A DNA stretch of 64,000 nt, taken from contig JADKHE010000005.1 in the NCBI GenBank assembly GCA_016721925.1, forward strand, positions 1 to 64,000, in the 5' to 3' direction. The notes beneath the pieces are model-generated. The model had not been told where the DNA came from and did no database searches. It saw only the letters and a list, made by a program, of their open reading frames with translations. The DNA comes from Candidatus Skiveiella danica. Lineage in GTDB: Bacteria > Pseudomonadota > Gammaproteobacteria > Burkholderiales > Burkholderiaceae_C. A program made the position numbers and the translations under genes. Every line of letters starts with the position of its first letter. Position 1 is the stretch's first letter. Below, in pieces: positions 17,562 to 26,478 of the stretch.

Positions 17562-18698
17562 ATGAAACGCCTAATACTAACCACACTTCTCCTGCTCGCA
17601 AGCACTGCATGGGCAGGGCCTTTTGAGGACGCGATTGCGGCGTCCAACCGCAAGGACTATGCGACTGCGCTGCGGCTTTTTCGTCCGATGGCAGAGCAGG
17701 GATATTCAGATGCCCAGTCCAACCTCGGCTTGATGTATGAAGAAGGGAAAGGTGTGGTGCAGGACTATGTCGAAGCACTTAAGTGGTACAGACTGGCCGC
17801 AGCACAGGGGCAAGCGCAAGCGCAGTACAACCTCGGCTTGATGTATGACCAAGGGAAAGGTACGGGGCAGGACGATGTCGAAGCACTTAAGTGGTACAGA
17901 CTGGCCGCTACACAGGGGCAAGCGCAAGCGCAGTACAACCTCGGACTGATGTATGGCCAAGGCAAAGGCGTGATGCAGAGCTATGCCGAAGCCGTGGAAT
18001 GGTACAGACTGGCCGCATCGCAGAGACAACCAATGGCGCAGTACAACCTTGGACTGATGTATGAGAAAGGGAAAGGTGTTAACCAGGACTATGTCGAGGC
18101 TGCGAAGTGGTACACATTCGCCGCAATGCAGGGGCTTGCGCCAGCGCAGTACAACCTCGGATTGATGTATGACCGTAGGAAAGGCTTTGCGCAGGATTAT
18201 GCGGAAGCTGCGAAGTGGTACAGGCGCGCTGCAATGCAGGGGCATGCGCCGGCGCAGTACAACCTCGGATTGATGCATGACGAAGGGAACGGTGTGGCGC
18301 AGGATTTTTCCGAAGCAGTCAAGTGGTACCGACTGGCCGCAGCACAGGGTATTGCTGCGGCGCAGTCAAACCTCGGCTTGATGTTTGGTAAAGGAAAGGG
18401 TGTGACGCAGGACTATGCCGAAGCTGCGAAGTGGTACAGGCGCGCTGCAATGCAGGGGCATGCGCCGGCGCAGTACAACCTAGGCTCGATTTATGGAAAA
18501 GGGGAAGGTGTCCCAATGGACATTTTTCGTGCCCACCTGTGGTTCAATCTCGCTGCTGCAAATGGTGATACCGCTGCGGTGAAAGCTCGCGACAGTGCCG
18601 CAAGCAAAATGACACAGCAGCAAATTGTGCAAGCGCAAAAACTGGCGCGGGAATGTTTGGAGCGAGGCTACAAGGGATGTGATCGATTCTTGCGTTGA
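17562..18698 (+). CDS. Exported Sel1-repeat protein
   Basis: 378 residues from ATG 17562, which gives a clean signal peptide (MKRLILTTLLLLASTAWAGP). An in-frame ATG at 17505 exists but would bury it. After residue 45 come eight Sel1-like repeats of exactly 36 residues (consensus QG.A.AQYNLGLMYDxGKGVxQDYxEAxKWYRxAA). A C-terminal segment with two cysteines follows. Sel1 repeats form alpha-alpha superhelices that bind other proteins, often in the periplasm. The gene is visibly less GC-rich than its neighbours and is flanked by gene-poor DNA, which hints at later acquisition. Confidence 0.88.
   Translation: MKRLILTTLLLLASTAWAGPFEDAIAASNRKDYATALRLFRPMAEQGYSDAQSNLGLMYEEGKGVVQDYVEALKWYRLAAAQGQAQAQYNLGLMYDQGKGTGQDDVEALKWYRLAATQGQAQAQYNLGLMYGQGKGVMQSYAEAVEWYRLAASQRQPMAQYNLGLMYEKGKGVNQDYVEAAKWYTFAAMQGLAPAQYNLGLMYDRRKGFAQDYAEAAKWYRRAAMQGHAPAQYNLGLMHDEGNGVAQDFSEAVKWYRLAAAQGIAAAQSNLGLMFGKGKGVTQDYAEAAKWYRRAAMQGHAPAQYNLGSIYGKGEGVPMDIFRAHLWFNLAAANGDTAAVKARDSAASKMTQQQIVQAQKLARECLERGYKGCDRFLR
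17697..18560 (+). repeat. Eight tandem 108-bp units encoding Sel1 repeats
   Basis: Eight in-frame 108-bp units. The junction of units 5/6 and that of units 7/8 are the same over about 60 bases (from about 18206 and 18422), while other units differ at many silent sites. This points to recent recombination or gene conversion inside the array. Confidence 0.85.
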
Positions 18699-18833
18699 CT
18701 CTGTGCGTCCGTCCGTGCCCCCTCATCATTGTGTGGTCTAGTAAGTTCGGGCGCGCTTGTTTCCGTAGAAACTCATCGTGGCCCCGAAAAGTTGATGGGA
18801 CAGCAAGCAATCTGCGCCTCGATCTGTGGTGGT

Positions 18834-20534
18834 TCATCGCGCATTCGATGTGCGTTGGACCGCCAGTGCCCCCGTGATGCCCACCGTCCGCCCCAGCGGG
18901 TCAAACAGAACGCCGGGGTTGAGCACCGCGCGCGGATCGACCTCGCGCTTGGCGGCCGCGAGCAGGCGACGGAACAGCGGGTCGGCCTCGCGCTCGTAGC
19001 CGCTGCGGTGGTCGCGCCCCACGGCGTGGTGGTGGGTGATGGTGCCGCCGTGCCGGGTCACGGCCTCGTTGGCGGCGGCCTTGATGTCGCGCCACGCCGC
19101 CAGCGCGCTGGCCACGCTGCCATCGGCTGCGCCATTGACGGCCAGCGTGAAGTAGGGCGCCGGGCCGTCCGGATAGACGTGCGTAAAGCGGCAGGACAGT
19201 AGCGCCTCGTTGCCGGTGGCGCGTTCGATGGCGGCGGAGACGTCTGCCTTGACGCCGGTGTAGAAGGCGTCGAAGCGGTCCCAGGTGATGGCGGTCTCGA
19301 AGGTGTCCATGATCACGCCCAGGCCCACGGCCGGGTCGCGCCAGTAGGGCATGCGCAGGAAGGCGTCGCGCCAGGCGCCGGCCGCGCCCGTGCGGTGGGC
19401 GTCGCCGCCTTCGGGCGCCATCGAGCGCGCGACGGCCGCGGCGTCGAACTGGCCGCCGTGCTCGCGCACCAGCTCCAGCGCGCGGGCCATCCAGGCCTGC
19501 AGCGGGTGGTCGGCGGACTCGAAACCGAGCACGAGGAGGGCGTGGCTGCCGTCGCCGACGCCGGAGAACACGGTTTCCAGCGGGTCCAGCAGGCGGCAGT
19601 TGGCCGGGTTCAGGCCCGACTGCGAGAGCGCCCGCACGCAGGCCACGCCCTTGGTGTAGTCGTCGAAACGAACCGAGGCTGACGCGCGAAAGCGCGGCGC
19701 ATCCTGCAGCCGCACCCAGGCCTCGGTGATCACGCCCAGCGTGCCCTCAGAGCCCAGCACCAGGCGGTCGGGTGCCGGGCCGGCCCCGGAGCCGGGCAGG
19801 CGGCGCGTCTGCATCACGCCGGCGGGGGTGACCAAGCGGGTGTTTTCGACGAAGTCGTCGATGTGGGTGTGCTGCATCGCATAGTGGCCCCCGGCGCGGG
19901 TGGCGATCCAGCCGCCGAGCGTGGAGAACTCGAAGCTCTGGGGAAAGTGCCGCAGCGTCAGGCCGTGCGGCTTGAGCTGCGCTTCGAGTTCGGGCCCCAG
20001 CGCGCCGGCCTGGATGCGCGCGGCGCGGCTGCTGCGGTCCACCTCCAGCACGCGGTGCAGCCGTTCTAGGTCCATCGACACCGTGCCCGCGTAGCTGGCG
20101 CCCACCGCGGGCTCGACGCCGCCGCACACGCTGCTGCCGCCGCCATAGGGCACCACCGCGACGTTGTGGCGAGCCGCCCAGTCCAGCAGGTCGACGATGG
20201 CCTGCTCGTCGTCCGGATAGGCCACCCAGTCCGGCGGCTCGGGCACGTCGCGAAGCCACATGCGCGCCAGGTCGGCGTAACTCTTGCCGTAGCTGTGGTT
20301 GAGCCGGTCCAGCGGCTGGCTGGAGAACATGGCGGCCAGCGCGGCCGGCGGGCCGATCCGGGGGGCGCGCAACGCGAAGTCCTCCACCCGGGGCGGTGCG
20401 GCCTCGCATTGCACCGCGCCGAGCTGGTCGAGCATGAAGCGCAGGTTGCTCTGTTCACGTGAATCGAGCGCGGCGTCGGCCTGGCCCCAGCCCCAGAAGC
20501 GGCGTGGCGGGCGGCGGGAGAGGGTGTCTGGCAT
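18834..20534 (-). CDS. FAD-linked oxidoreductase, alkyl-DHAP-synthase-like
   Basis: 566 residues from ATG 20534, with AGGGA upstream. The PCMH-type FAD domain spans about residues 95-275 (VPYGGGSSVCGG, STLGGWIATRAGGHY, LVLGSEGTLGVI). The C-terminal part matches alkyldihydroxyacetonephosphate synthase: DTFETAITWDRF, CRFTHVYPDGPAPYF with the position of the catalytic Tyr, and HHHAVGRDH at 501-509. Eukaryotic AGPS uses that His triplet to exchange an acyl chain for an alkyl chain, making ether lipids. Bacterial homologues are mostly uncharacterised and could be other FAD oxidases. It is the last gene of the six-gene cluster, 144 bases after the MFS gene. Confidence 0.82.
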   Translation of the reverse strand: MPDTLSRRPPRRFWGWGQADAALDSREQSNLRFMLDQLGAVQCEAAPPRVEDFALRAPRIGPPAALAAMFSSQPLDRLNHSYGKSYADLARMWLRDVPEPPDWVAYPDDEQAIVDLLDWAARHNVAVVPYGGGSSVCGGVEPAVGASYAGTVSMDLERLHRVLEVDRSSRAARIQAGALGPELEAQLKPHGLTLRHFPQSFEFSTLGGWIATRAGGHYAMQHTHIDDFVENTRLVTPAGVMQTRRLPGSGAGPAPDRLVLGSEGTLGVITEAWVRLQDAPRFRASASVRFDDYTKGVACVRALSQSGLNPANCRLLDPLETVFSGVGDGSHALLVLGFESADHPLQAWMARALELVREHGGQFDAAAVARSMAPEGGDAHRTGAAGAWRDAFLRMPYWRDPAVGLGVIMDTFETAITWDRFDAFYTGVKADVSAAIERATGNEALLSCRFTHVYPDGPAPYFTLAVNGAADGSVASALAAWRDIKAAANEAVTRHGGTITHHHAVGRDHRSGYEREADPLFRRLLAAAKREVDPRAVLNPGVLFDPLGRTVGITGALAVQRTSNAR

Positions 20535-20621
20535 GTTGGGGTCCCTGGTTGAGCGATGGGAGGCGTCTGTCATTCTGCGAGCTTTCCGTGCTCCGCAGAG
20601 CCCTGATGTTCTTGTTTCAAG

Positions 20622-20676
20622 CAGAAATGGCACCAACCCAGCACAAAATGGTCGCTTCTTGCTATCAAATAAATAT
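20622..20676 (+). repeat. Dispersed intergenic repeat, copy 4
   Basis: Begins CAGAAATGGCACCAACCCAG, then AAAATGGTCGCTTCTTGCTA and TCAAATAAATAT. It lies in the 144-bp gap between the MFS gene and the AGPS-like gene, opposite to their direction. Confidence 0.8.
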
Positions 20677-20678
20677 CA

Positions 20679-21854
20679 TCATCTGGCGACGCGCCGCAGC
20701 TGCGGCATCAGGGCGGCAGCCAGCAGCGCCAGGCCCGCCAGCCCCACCCCTGCGTAAAGAATCGCCTGGGTGACGCCGGTGGCGCGCACCAAGGCGCCGG
20801 CCGCCACCCCGGAGGCGGCAGGAACCACCTGCGAGATGATGGAATAGATGCTCATGATGCGCCCGCGCAGGGCTTCGGGCGCCTGGCCCTGGATGCCGGC
20901 GATGATGAAGCTGATCACCATGCCGCCGAGCAGGCCCATCGCGCCCAGCGCCGTGGCCGAGACGCCGGCGCTGGTCCAGAGGCTGAGCGACGCAAACAGG
21001 AGGCTTGCTGTCATCGTGCCGACAAAGATCGCCGCGCCGTGGTGCAGGAACTTGCCCAGCATCAGCGCGGAGACCCCGCCCAGGATCAGCGTCAGCGCCA
21101 TCAGCCCCAGGTAGCCGCCGCGCTGCAGTTCCGACAGGCCCAGCACCTCGCGCGCCAGCTTCGGCAGCAGGATCTGCATCGGCCCGGTCATCGCATAGGC
21201 CATGATGGCTGCCAGGATCAGCTGCAGCAGCAGGGGGTTGGCCTTGACGGCCGAGAAACCTTCACCCAGCTCCGTGAACACCCCCTGGCCGGGTCGGTCG
21301 CTGCCGCGCGTTCGCGTGCCCAACAGCATCAGCGAAGCAGCCACGAAGAAGCCCATGCCCGTGGCAAACACGGCGGGCCAGCCATAACGGCTGCGCACCA
21401 GCCCGATGACCACCGGCGCCAGGCCGAAGCCCAGCAGCACCTGCAGGTTGAAGATGATGGTGGCGGGTTTGAGCTTGTCCGGTGGCGCGATCTGGCCCAG
21501 CGTGGCGAGCCGGGCCGGACCCACGAACGACCAGGCCAGTCCGCCCAAAAAGGCGGAAAACAGTGTCCAGCCGACGCGCGTGGTGCCGCTGGCGCCGGCG
21601 TCGGTCCACCACAGGCCGGCGAGGCACAGGACGAACAGCGCCTGCGCGGCATGGATCACCCGGGTGGGGGAGATGCGGTCGCACAGCACGCCAGCGAACC
21701 AGCCGAAGACGATGGAGGTGCCGAACGACAGGCCGAAGCCGATGCCCGAGAGCAGATCGGACCCGACCTTCTCCTGCAGGTACAGGATGACGGCGTAGTT
21801 GACCATGTGCCCGCCGGTGAAGGCCAGCAGGGAAGAAAGGTAGAAGGCGGGCAT
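20679..21854 (-). CDS. MFS transporter (EntS/MFS_3-like exporter)
   Basis: 391 residues, about 11-12 hydrophobic segments. MFS landmarks include GWFAGVLCDRISPTRVIHAAQ after helix 2-3 and GPARLATLGQIAPPDKLKPA, a loop typical of the EntS-like family that usually exports small molecules or siderophores. It starts nine bases after the stop of the heme/beta-propeller gene, so the two are co-transcribed. Whether it moves the product of this cluster is inference. Confidence 0.86.
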   Translation of the reverse strand: MPAFYLSSLLAFTGGHMVNYAVILYLQEKVGSDLLSGIGFGLSFGTSIVFGWFAGVLCDRISPTRVIHAAQALFVLCLAGLWWTDAGASGTTRVGWTLFSAFLGGLAWSFVGPARLATLGQIAPPDKLKPATIIFNLQVLLGFGLAPVVIGLVRSRYGWPAVFATGMGFFVAASLMLLGTRTRGSDRPGQGVFTELGEGFSAVKANPLLLQLILAAIMAYAMTGPMQILLPKLAREVLGLSELQRGGYLGLMALTLILGGVSALMLGKFLHHGAAIFVGTMTASLLFASLSLWTSAGVSATALGAMGLLGGMVISFIIAGIQGQAPEALRGRIMSIYSIISQVVPAASGVAAGALVRATGVTQAILYAGVGLAGLALLAAALMPQLRRVAR

Positions 21855-21863
21855 GGGCAGTGA

Positions 21864-23627
21864 TCAGCGGGGCGTGATCTCGATCAGCGTGGGCTGCGTG
21901 TCCTCGATGTGCCAGCTCGGGAACGAGGCACTGCTGACATAGACCTTGCCTTTCGGAGAGATCTCCACGTCCCGGGTGAAGGTCACGCGCCGCTGCATCG
22001 GGAACATGGTCCAGGCCTGTGTGGCGACGTCATAGCGATAGACGGAATCAGAGTTGGTGCCGTTGACCCACACCTGGTGGCGCTCACGGTCGACGTTGAG
22101 GGCGTACGGTGTGTCGCTGCCCTTGGGGCTGACGGGCAGGTCGAACAGCGTGAACTGTCCGGTCTTCGGGGTGTATCGGGCGATCTTCGATTCGTTGAAG
22201 GCCACGATCCACAGGTTGCCGTCGCGGTCGCTCCTGAGCCGGCGCGGCGCCTTGAAGGGCGTCTTGATCATGGTCACCGCACCCGTGTCGGGGTCCACCG
22301 AGGCAATTTCGTCGGTGTGCATGCGGGCCACCCAGGCCTTTCCGTCGGGCGTGATGTCGATGCCGTAGGGCAGCGGCACACCGGTGGAGACATGGTCCAC
22401 CTTGACGTAGTTGGCCACCGGGATGCCCCAGGCCAGCAGCTTGAAGATGAAGGGCGTCAGCTTGACCGTCATCTTTTCCATGAAGCTTCGGAACGGCAGG
22501 TCGTAGAGCGTGAACTTGTTGCTCGTGCGATCGAACATGGCGACCTGGTTGGACAGCGCGAGCGTGAACCAGACACGGTCCTTGGCATCGAAGCGGATCG
22601 TGTGCGGATAGAAGCCGCTGTCCATCTGGTGCACGCGAAATGCCTTGGTGACAGGGTCGAACTCGATCAGGCGGCGCTGGTAGGACGGCGTGATGAAGAT
22701 GTGCTTGTCCTTCGGTGACTCCGCCAGCGAATGGATGCCCTGGTAGGTCTCGTGCTTGGGGAAATCGTGCAGGCGCCCGGCCAGCAGGCCGCCCAGCTTG
22801 TCGCCCGGCTGCGGCGGGATCTTGTAGACCGTGTACTTGCCCGTGGCCGGATCGATCTCATAGACGCGGTCCTGCAGGTTGTCGCCGACGTAGATCAGGC
22901 CGTTGCTGTGCAGCAGCAGGTCGTGCATCTGCGACATGGGGTCGCCGATGGGCATCTCGCGAATCGTGGTGCCGGCCAGATCGGGCGACCAGGGCGTGCC
23001 CTGGGGGACGAGCGCGGGGTTGGCGGCGATCTTCTTCCAGTGCGCCTCCAGCATCGCCGGGATCTTCTCCTGGCCCTCGGTAGACAGACGCGCGCCGTAG
23101 CGCACCATGCGCTTGATCGCCACCTTCCATTCTTCGGCCGTGCGATCCCGGCGCAGCAGCACGTTGCCCTGCTGGTGGCAGAAGTTGCACTGGAGCATGA
23201 ACTCCTTCTTCAAGTCGGCGTCGCCAAAGTCGATGGTGGACGACCACGCGTTCGCCGGCTGTTGCGCGGCGAGTGCGGCAACGTCCGTTTCGGGCGACAT
23301 GACCAGCGGCTTGTCCAGCGCGCTGGCGGGCACCGTGAGGTCCTTGTAGCCGGGCTTGCGCAGGCGGATCTTCCAGGGGTATTCGGCGGGGGGAATGTCG
23401 GTGGCGCCGGCGGCATCGGTGAAGCGGGCCAGTTCGAAGAAGGCCTGCTGCCGCTTGCCGCTGGCCGCGTAGCCGTTGTCGGACTTGTCAACGGCCGCCG
23501 GGTTCATGGGCAGGCGGCTCACCATCACGGTAGCGAGGGGCTTGCCGGCCGGGTCCTTGACACTGACGGGCACCGCGAAGACGTTGCACGCGATCAGCGC
23601 GGCGAGTGCGAAAAAACCGGGTTTCAT
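21864..23627 (-). CDS. Exported heme-c and beta-propeller (Vgb-like) fusion protein
   Basis: 587 residues from ATG 23627, which has AGGAG eight bases upstream. Signal peptide to about residue 18. Residues about 20-105 look like a carboxypeptidase-regulatory or Ig-like beta sandwich. A single heme c motif CNFCH lies at 147-151. From about 200 to the end come repeated blades (NGLIYVGDNLQDRVYEIDPATGKYTVYKIP, PDGKAWVARMHTDEIASVDPDTGAV) like virginiamycin-B-lyase/SMP-30 propellers. A periplasmic redox enzyme that accepts electrons is plausible. The substrate is unknown. It sits between SDR and MFS genes with short gaps. Confidence 0.8.
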   Translation of the reverse strand: MKPGFFALAALIACNVFAVPVSVKDPAGKPLATVMVSRLPMNPAAVDKSDNGYAASGKRQQAFFELARFTDAAGATDIPPAEYPWKIRLRKPGYKDLTVPASALDKPLVMSPETDVAALAAQQPANAWSSTIDFGDADLKKEFMLQCNFCHQQGNVLLRRDRTAEEWKVAIKRMVRYGARLSTEGQEKIPAMLEAHWKKIAANPALVPQGTPWSPDLAGTTIREMPIGDPMSQMHDLLLHSNGLIYVGDNLQDRVYEIDPATGKYTVYKIPPQPGDKLGGLLAGRLHDFPKHETYQGIHSLAESPKDKHIFITPSYQRRLIEFDPVTKAFRVHQMDSGFYPHTIRFDAKDRVWFTLALSNQVAMFDRTSNKFTLYDLPFRSFMEKMTVKLTPFIFKLLAWGIPVANYVKVDHVSTGVPLPYGIDITPDGKAWVARMHTDEIASVDPDTGAVTMIKTPFKAPRRLRSDRDGNLWIVAFNESKIARYTPKTGQFTLFDLPVSPKGSDTPYALNVDRERHQVWVNGTNSDSVYRYDVATQAWTMFPMQRRVTFTRDVEISPKGKVYVSSASFPSWHIEDTQPTLIEITPR

Positions 23628-23641
23628 GTTGATGTCTCCTC

Positions 23642-24448
23642 TCAAGGTTTCAGGTATTCAGCGCCCACACGGCGCTTCATGGTGCGGGCGTAAAAGCCGG
23701 GGGCAATCTTGCGAACCCACCACGCCAGGCGCGAGGTGCGGTCGGGCAGCAAAAGGCTGCGGCCCTGCGCCAGGGCGTCAACAATCCGCTGCGCGATGTC
23801 ATCGGGGCTGGACTCGCCCCCGGCCGTGATGCGCGCCGAGGTGGCCGAGCCACCCTGGCCACCCAGCGCGGCGCGGCCGATGCCGGTGGCGATGAACGAC
23901 GGGCAGATCAAGGTGACCCCCACACCAAGATCCTCGACCTCCGAGCGCAGGGTGTCGAAAAAACCAAGCAGCGCATGCTTGCTGGCGCAGTACCCGGCGC
24001 GACCCAACAGCGGCGCGTAGCCGGCCACGCTGGAAATCGCCGCCACCGCGCCCCGGGTCTCGATCAGGTGGGGCAGGGCGGCGTGCGTCATCTGCATCGC
24101 GCCGAAGAAGTTGACCTCCATCACGCGGCGGATCACGGCGGGGTCGGTGTCCAGGAACAGGCTGCGATGCGAGATGCCGGCGTTGTTGATCAGACCGTCG
24201 AGCGCGCCGAAGTGCGCCACGGTCTGGTCGATGGCGGCCTGGCACGCGGCGGGGTCGTCGATGTTGCCAGCGATGGACAGCGTGCCGGCTGGCAGCGTGG
24301 CCACGAGATCCTGCAAGCGCGTTGCGTCGAGATCCATCGCGGCGATGCGTGCTCCGGCTGCCGCGAACCGGTGGCACAGCGCGGCACCCAGCCCGCCGGC
24401 CGCGCCGGTGATCAGGATGACCTTGCCGGAAAAGTCGCGTCGGGCCAT
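23642..24448 (-). CDS. SDR-family oxidoreductase, DHRS7-like
   Basis: 268 residues. TGAAGGLG cofactor motif at about 15-22, NNAG near 92, Ser in ISSVAG, and YCASKHALLGFFDTLRSE with the YxxxK pair. The segment after the Lys and the C-terminus (WWVRKIAPGFYARTMKRR) recall the DHRS7/DHRS7B group, which includes the acyl/alkyl-DHAP reductase of peroxisomes. That likeness is from memory and needs a phylogeny. The start overlaps the stop of the epimerase gene (ATGA). It may act with the AGPS-like enzyme downstream. Confidence 0.85.
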   Translation of the reverse strand: MARRDFSGKVILITGAAGGLGAALCHRFAAAGARIAAMDLDATRLQDLVATLPAGTLSIAGNIDDPAACQAAIDQTVAHFGALDGLINNAGISHRSLFLDTDPAVIRRVMEVNFFGAMQMTHAALPHLIETRGAVAAISSVAGYAPLLGRAGYCASKHALLGFFDTLRSEVEDLGVGVTLICPSFIATGIGRAALGGQGGSATSARITAGGESSPDDIAQRIVDALAQGRSLLLPDRTSRLAWWVRKIAPGFYARTMKRRVGAEYLKP

Positions 24449-25401
24449 CAGCGTTCGCTCTGGCGGGCGTTGCGGTACAGATCGAACACCTGGGCCGAAG
24501 TCAGCTTCGGCGTGTAGCCGAACACTTCCTTGAGACGCGTGTTCAGCAGCACTGGGCGGTAGCGCAGGAAGTCGAGCTGCTCCGGCCCGTACTGGGTCAG
24601 GTTCAACTTCTTCAGCGCCCACAGCGCCGACTGCAGCAGTGGGGCGGGCAACACACGGCAGGTCTTGCCCAGGCGCTGCGCGATCTCGAAGATCGTCAGC
24701 TTGCCGTCGCCCGCGACGTTGAAGATGCCGACGTTGCTGGAATCGATGCCGTGCAGGATGGCGCCGACCACATCCTGGTCGTGGATGAAGACAAACGGGC
24801 TGTCCGAGCCGGCGATGGCGAGGATCTTCGGCTTCTCGAACAGGTCGGTGATCTGGTTGCGCACCGTCGGGCCGAGGATCGTTCCGATGCGGAAGATGAC
24901 CTGTTCCAGTTCGGGATGCTTTTGCCGGTAGTCGGCCAGCATTTCCTCGACCAGCCGCTTGTGGCAGGAATAGGCAAACGCGTCGTTGCCCCGCACCGGG
25001 TCGGACTCGGTGAGCCACTCGGGGTTGTCGGCGTGGTAGCCATAGGCCGCGCCGCTGGACGACACGATGATGCGGCGAACGCCATGCGCCACGCAGGCCT
25101 GCAGCAGGTTGCGGGTGCCGTTGACGTCCACGTCGTACTCGAAGGCGCGGTTGCTGTTCTTGCCGGGCGTCACGATGGACGCCAGATGGACGATGACGTC
25201 CGGGGTGTGGCGGGCGACGATGGCGTCCACTTCCGGGGCGCGGATATCGGCCACCTCATAGGCCACACCGTCGATGCGGGCGGCGGGCTCGCGCACGTCC
25301 AGCGCGATGACGGAGAGGTCGGGGCGCAGTGCCAGGGCGGCGACGGTCTGGCTGCCGAGGTAGCCGGAGCTGCCGGTGACGAGGACTTTCTTCGGGGTCA
25401 T
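24448..25401 (-). CDS. NAD-dependent epimerase/dehydratase, extended SDR
   Basis: 317 residues. TGSSGYLGSQ at about 9-18 binds NAD(P). SSSGAAYGYH and YSCHK (YxxxK) carry the active site. The C-terminal half (VFIHDQDVVGAILHGI, VGIFNVAGDGKLTIFEIA) is typical of sugar or 3-beta-hydroxysteroid-type extended SDRs. It starts 16 bases after the transporter stop. The cluster context (BASS transporter upstream) makes a sterol-like or lipid-like substrate conceivable but does not show it. Confidence 0.86.
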   Translation of the reverse strand: MTPKKVLVTGSSGYLGSQTVAALALRPDLSVIALDVREPAARIDGVAYEVADIRAPEVDAIVARHTPDVIVHLASIVTPGKNSNRAFEYDVDVNGTRNLLQACVAHGVRRIIVSSSGAAYGYHADNPEWLTESDPVRGNDAFAYSCHKRLVEEMLADYRQKHPELEQVIFRIGTILGPTVRNQITDLFEKPKILAIAGSDSPFVFIHDQDVVGAILHGIDSSNVGIFNVAGDGKLTIFEIAQRLGKTCRVLPAPLLQSALWALKKLNLTQYGPEQLDFLRYRPVLLNTRLKEVFGYTPKLTSAQVFDLYRNARQSER

Positions 25402-25417
25402 GTTGAAACTCGCTGGA

Positions 25418-26347
25418 TCAGTGGTGCTTGTGGGCGAAGCGCGGGTACTTGCGCGGATCGCGCTTGCTCCAGAACAGGGCCAGCGTGAGGCCGGAGACGA
25501 TGTGCCAGATGCCCCACCAGGCGGTGATGATGGCCATGCCACCCAGACCGTCGAACAGGTTGAAGATCAGGATCAGGCCCAGGCCGGAGTTCTGGATGCC
25601 CATCTCGAAAGTGACGGCGCGCCGGTCGCGCTCGTTCAGCCCGAGCAGGGTGGAGAGTGAAAAACCGGTGACCAGCGCCAGGCCGTTGTGAATGAACACC
25701 ACCACCACGACAAACTGGATGTACTTCATGAAGTGCTGGAAGTTGGCGGCCAGGGCTCCGACCACGAACAGCGAGAACACGACCATGGAAAAGATCTTCA
25801 TCGGCTTCTGTGCGCGCGCCGCAAAGGCCGGGAACTGGTGCGACACCCACATGCCGATCACCAGCGGCAGGCCGAGCAGGATGACGATGTCCTTCAGCAT
25901 GACCAGCGGGTCCAGCGAGATGGTGCGCATCAGGTCGTGCGTGACCGGGCTCAGGTTGCCCCAGAAATTGAAGTTCAGCGGCGTCATCACGATGGCCAGC
26001 GCAGTGGACACGGCACTGGCGCTGACCGACAGCGCGGTGTTGCCCCGGGACAGGTGGGTGAGGAAGTTCGACAGGTGGCCCGCCGGGCAGGACGACACCA
26101 GGATCATGCCCAGCGCGATGCTGGGGATCGGGTTGATGATCCAGATCAGCACATAGGTCATCGCCGGGAAGACGATGTGGTGGCCGATCGTTGCCAGCAG
26201 CAGACCTTTGGGCGACTTGAAGGCGGTGCGGAAATCCGAGGTCTTCAGATCAAGCGCAATGCCGAACATCACGAGGCCCAGGATGACGTTCAGGATCGCC
26301 AGCGTGGCCGGATTGAAGTGCAGTTGGACCTGGTCGATGGGTAGCAT
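25418..26347 (-). CDS. Bile acid:sodium symporter (BASS) family transporter
   Basis: 309 residues, about nine to ten hydrophobic helices. BASS-family features include MFGIALDLKTSDFR, VSSCPAGHLSNFLTHLSRGNTALSVSASAVSTALA and a conserved EMGIQNSGLGLILIF helix, which contain the sodium-site polar residues. Bacterial members import organic anions such as bile acids, pantoate or keto acids. It is the first gene of the cluster and is divergent from the AraC gene at 26479, which probably controls it. Confidence 0.9.
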   Translation of the reverse strand: MLPIDQVQLHFNPATLAILNVILGLVMFGIALDLKTSDFRTAFKSPKGLLLATIGHHIVFPAMTYVLIWIINPIPSIALGMILVSSCPAGHLSNFLTHLSRGNTALSVSASAVSTALAIVMTPLNFNFWGNLSPVTHDLMRTISLDPLVMLKDIVILLGLPLVIGMWVSHQFPAFAARAQKPMKIFSMVVFSLFVVGALAANFQHFMKYIQFVVVVVFIHNGLALVTGFSLSTLLGLNERDRRAVTFEMGIQNSGLGLILIFNLFDGLGGMAIITAWWGIWHIVSGLTLALFWSKRDPRKYPRFAHKHH

Positions 26348-26478
26348 GGGTGTCTCCTCGTTGTGGGACCCCGATCTGTTCCGACCGGGTGAAGCGCGAT
26401 GGTAGGTCCTTGCGCCCGGTTCGCCCTTGTCCCAGAATCCAATTGATTTGTCAATTCACGCCAATTTGATCCCGAAGG

